From positions 1-7,465 of the forward strand of contig MGUO01000115.1 of the NCBI GenBank assembly GCA_001800015.1: a DNA stretch of 7,465 bases. Reading direction: 5' to 3'. Position numbers and translations under genes: made by a program. The stretch is from Elusimicrobia bacterium RIFCSPHIGHO2_02_FULL_57_9. Lineage in GTDB: Bacteria; Elusimicrobiota; Elusimicrobia; UBA1565; UBA9628. The notes below the pieces were generated by a model. The model worked only from the letters and a program-made list of their open reading frames with translations. It was not told the origin of the DNA and made no database searches. Shown one piece after another: positions 6,151-7,465 of this stretch (the first letter of the stretch is position 1; each line of letters opens with the position of its first letter).

Positions 6151-6176
6151 GTTGGGCGCGGCCAGCGGAGCGATAT

Positions 6177-7465
6177 TCACGGCAGCCGCACCCCTTTGGG
6201 CCTGGCCGGAGGAGGGTTGGCGCCCGGGAACGCATCAGCAAACTCATAGGCTCCCCGGTCCCATACGCCGTCTGCGCCGCGGATGTTGCCATCAGGGTCG
6301 AGGCTGTAGGTGGAGGAAAGGGCGAGGCCGGCGTTCACCTGATTGGTCCCAGTGCCGCCGCCCTGGAGCAAGTGATAGTTACCCGTATTGTCGATCGCGC
6401 AGTTTTGAAGCGGGCAGGGACTACCGATGACGATCTGTCCGTTCGGCTCGCTTAAACCTGCGTCAATCGGATTCCAGAACGTGTTGTAGTCGTGGTCGAT
6501 TGGTCCGCCGGTTCCGGTACCAACATCTGATTTGGCATTAATTCTAGAGTCGCTCTTATACAGGAGATTATTTTTGACTACGTTTCCATTAGATAACGCG
6601 CATGAGGTGAAATTTGCACACTCCTCAAAGAACCGATGTATGTTGACCCCCGTGTTGTTATAAACGAGCGTATTGCTAATTCCGCTGGGACCGCCCGGCG
6701 TAATCGTGCCGTCGCCCGATTGGTCATCAACGAATACGTTACCGAAGATTCGCCAAGAGTCGATCGGAATGGGGTCGCCTCCGGATAGGATGGTTTGAAT
6801 GCACCCCGATGCTCGGCAGTTTTTGATGATGTTGTTGCTGAACGTATCGTTGGTGGTGCATTTGTTAGCCGTGCATAACCCACCCGCGCCGACAGAGTAA
6901 GAAGTCGCTGCGACGACTTCGGCATGAATGCCTGGGTAGACATCAAACCTCTCCCCGATGTTGTGATCCATCGTCGAATTGGACATATTAGTAATGCCGA
7001 AGAAATCAGTGTTGCCAATAGAATAGTTATTAGAAACGGTGATGTTATTCAGAAAACAAGCCCCGCAGCCAAGGCCGAAGGCAACACTATTGATATTATA
7101 CGAAGGGCCGCAACCCTGCATCCCGATATGCTTCAGAGTCACGTTATTGGTTTGAGACCCTTCGTTTCCTACCACAACGCCTTGGACTTTGTTGGGAGCA
7201 GTAGAGCAATCCGCAGGAGTGGGGGCGATTTTAAACCCATAATTTACGACTCCGAATCCTGATCCGGTCACGCCATCAAATACCCAATAGCTGGTCACAA
7301 ACGCTACGCCCCAACGCCATCCACTCGAGCTAATTAACCATGCAACTTGTCCATCGTAGGCGGGAAGCCACCCGGTATCGGTGCCATGCGCTGCATTAGT
7401 TGCCCGCAAGATGTTTATAACCAATGTGCCGTTCTCGGCCGTGTTAAAGGTGCGGCTTCCATAGG
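6177..7465 (-). CDS. Secreted right-handed parallel beta-helix protein, 5' end beyond the window
   Basis: At least 429 codons are open from the right edge (reading YGSRTFNTAENGTLVIN at the boundary) to the TGA at 6179-6177, so the start and signal peptide lie outside. The sequence has the short, Asn- and Gly-rich strand-turn repeats of pectate-lyase-like beta-helices: YWVFDGVTGSGFGVVNYG, NNVTLKHIGMQG, NNITVSNNYSIGNTDFFG, NSTMDHNIG, DTFSNNIIKNCRASGC, WRIFGNVFVDD, NTLVYNNTGVN and NVVKNNLLYKSDS. Several paired cysteines fit an exported protein. Near the end, DPDGNIRGADGVWDRGAYEF is the usual closing motif of such secreted helices, followed by a linker and the tail NPPPARPKGVRLP. Polysaccharide lyase, hydrolase or binding activity are all possible; no catalytic set can be named. 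It converges on the glycosidase-propeller operon. Confidence 0.8.
   Translation of the reverse strand, partial: YGSRTFNTAENGTLVINILRATNAAHGTDTGWLPAYDGQVAWLISSSGWRWGVAFVTSYWVFDGVTGSGFGVVNYGFKIAPTPADCSTAPNKVQGVVVGNEGSQTNNVTLKHIGMQGCGPSYNINSVAFGLGCGACFLNNITVSNNYSIGNTDFFGITNMSNSTMDHNIGERFDVYPGIHAEVVAATSYSVGAGGLCTANKCTTNDTFSNNIIKNCRASGCIQTILSGGDPIPIDSWRIFGNVFVDDQSGDGTITPGGPSGISNTLVYNNTGVNIHRFFEECANFTSCALSNGNVVKNNLLYKSDSRINAKSDVGTGTGGPIDHDYNTFWNPIDAGLSEPNGQIVIGSPCPLQNCAIDNTGNYHLLQGGGTGTNQVNAGLALSSTYSLDPDGNIRGADGVWDRGAYEFADAFPGANPPPARPKGVRLP

Overview
The window is bacterial: GC-rich genes, a tRNA without an encoded CCA end, Shine-Dalgarno-like sequences and close gene packing. It has a conserved housekeeping block at one end and an accessory block of secreted proteins and gene debris in the rest. 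Nothing fixes the phylum. glmU implies peptidoglycan. The accessory genes (secreted glycosidase, beta-propeller and beta-helix paralogues) look like those of a large-genome environmental bacterium known mainly from metagenomes; that is only an impression.

Housekeeping block (1-1833, minus strand): tRNA-Gln(TTG), glmU (UDP-GlcNAc synthesis) and the start of prs (PRPP synthesis) lie in that order with gaps of 10 and 1 bases, as if co-transcribed. A possible promoter and a 20-base near-perfect palindrome precede the tRNA.

Spacer (1834-2461): AT-richer and without a convincing gene. It holds a large, almost perfect hairpin (core 2236-2285) and, near its end, a possible promoter for the plus-strand operon.

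Secreted operon (2462-5292, plus strand): a GH30-like clan GH-A glycosidase, whose signal peptide seems cut off by a frameshift, and ten bases later a secreted beta-propeller protein distantly like oligogalacturonate-lyase/TolB propellers. On the opposite strand, running in from the right edge, is a secreted right-handed parallel beta-helix protein (6177 to beyond 7465). Together they suggest extracellular polysaccharide processing.

Debris (5293-6176): between the converging genes lies a mosaic of broken fragments. These are a piece of a second propeller protein after a G10 tract, relics of a HepT (DUF86)/MNT-type nucleotidyltransferase toxin-antitoxin pair, the 5' end of one beta-helix paralogue and the 3' end of another.

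The most interesting signal is a short C-terminal tail shared by proteins of three unrelated folds: IPPAKPRGLRIQ (glycosidase), IAPAAPRSLRLP (propeller), NPPPARPKGVRLP (beta-helix) and TPPAKPRGLKPP (beta-helix relic). It could be an undescribed secretion or anchoring tag, or the first strand of a lost fibronectin type III domain.
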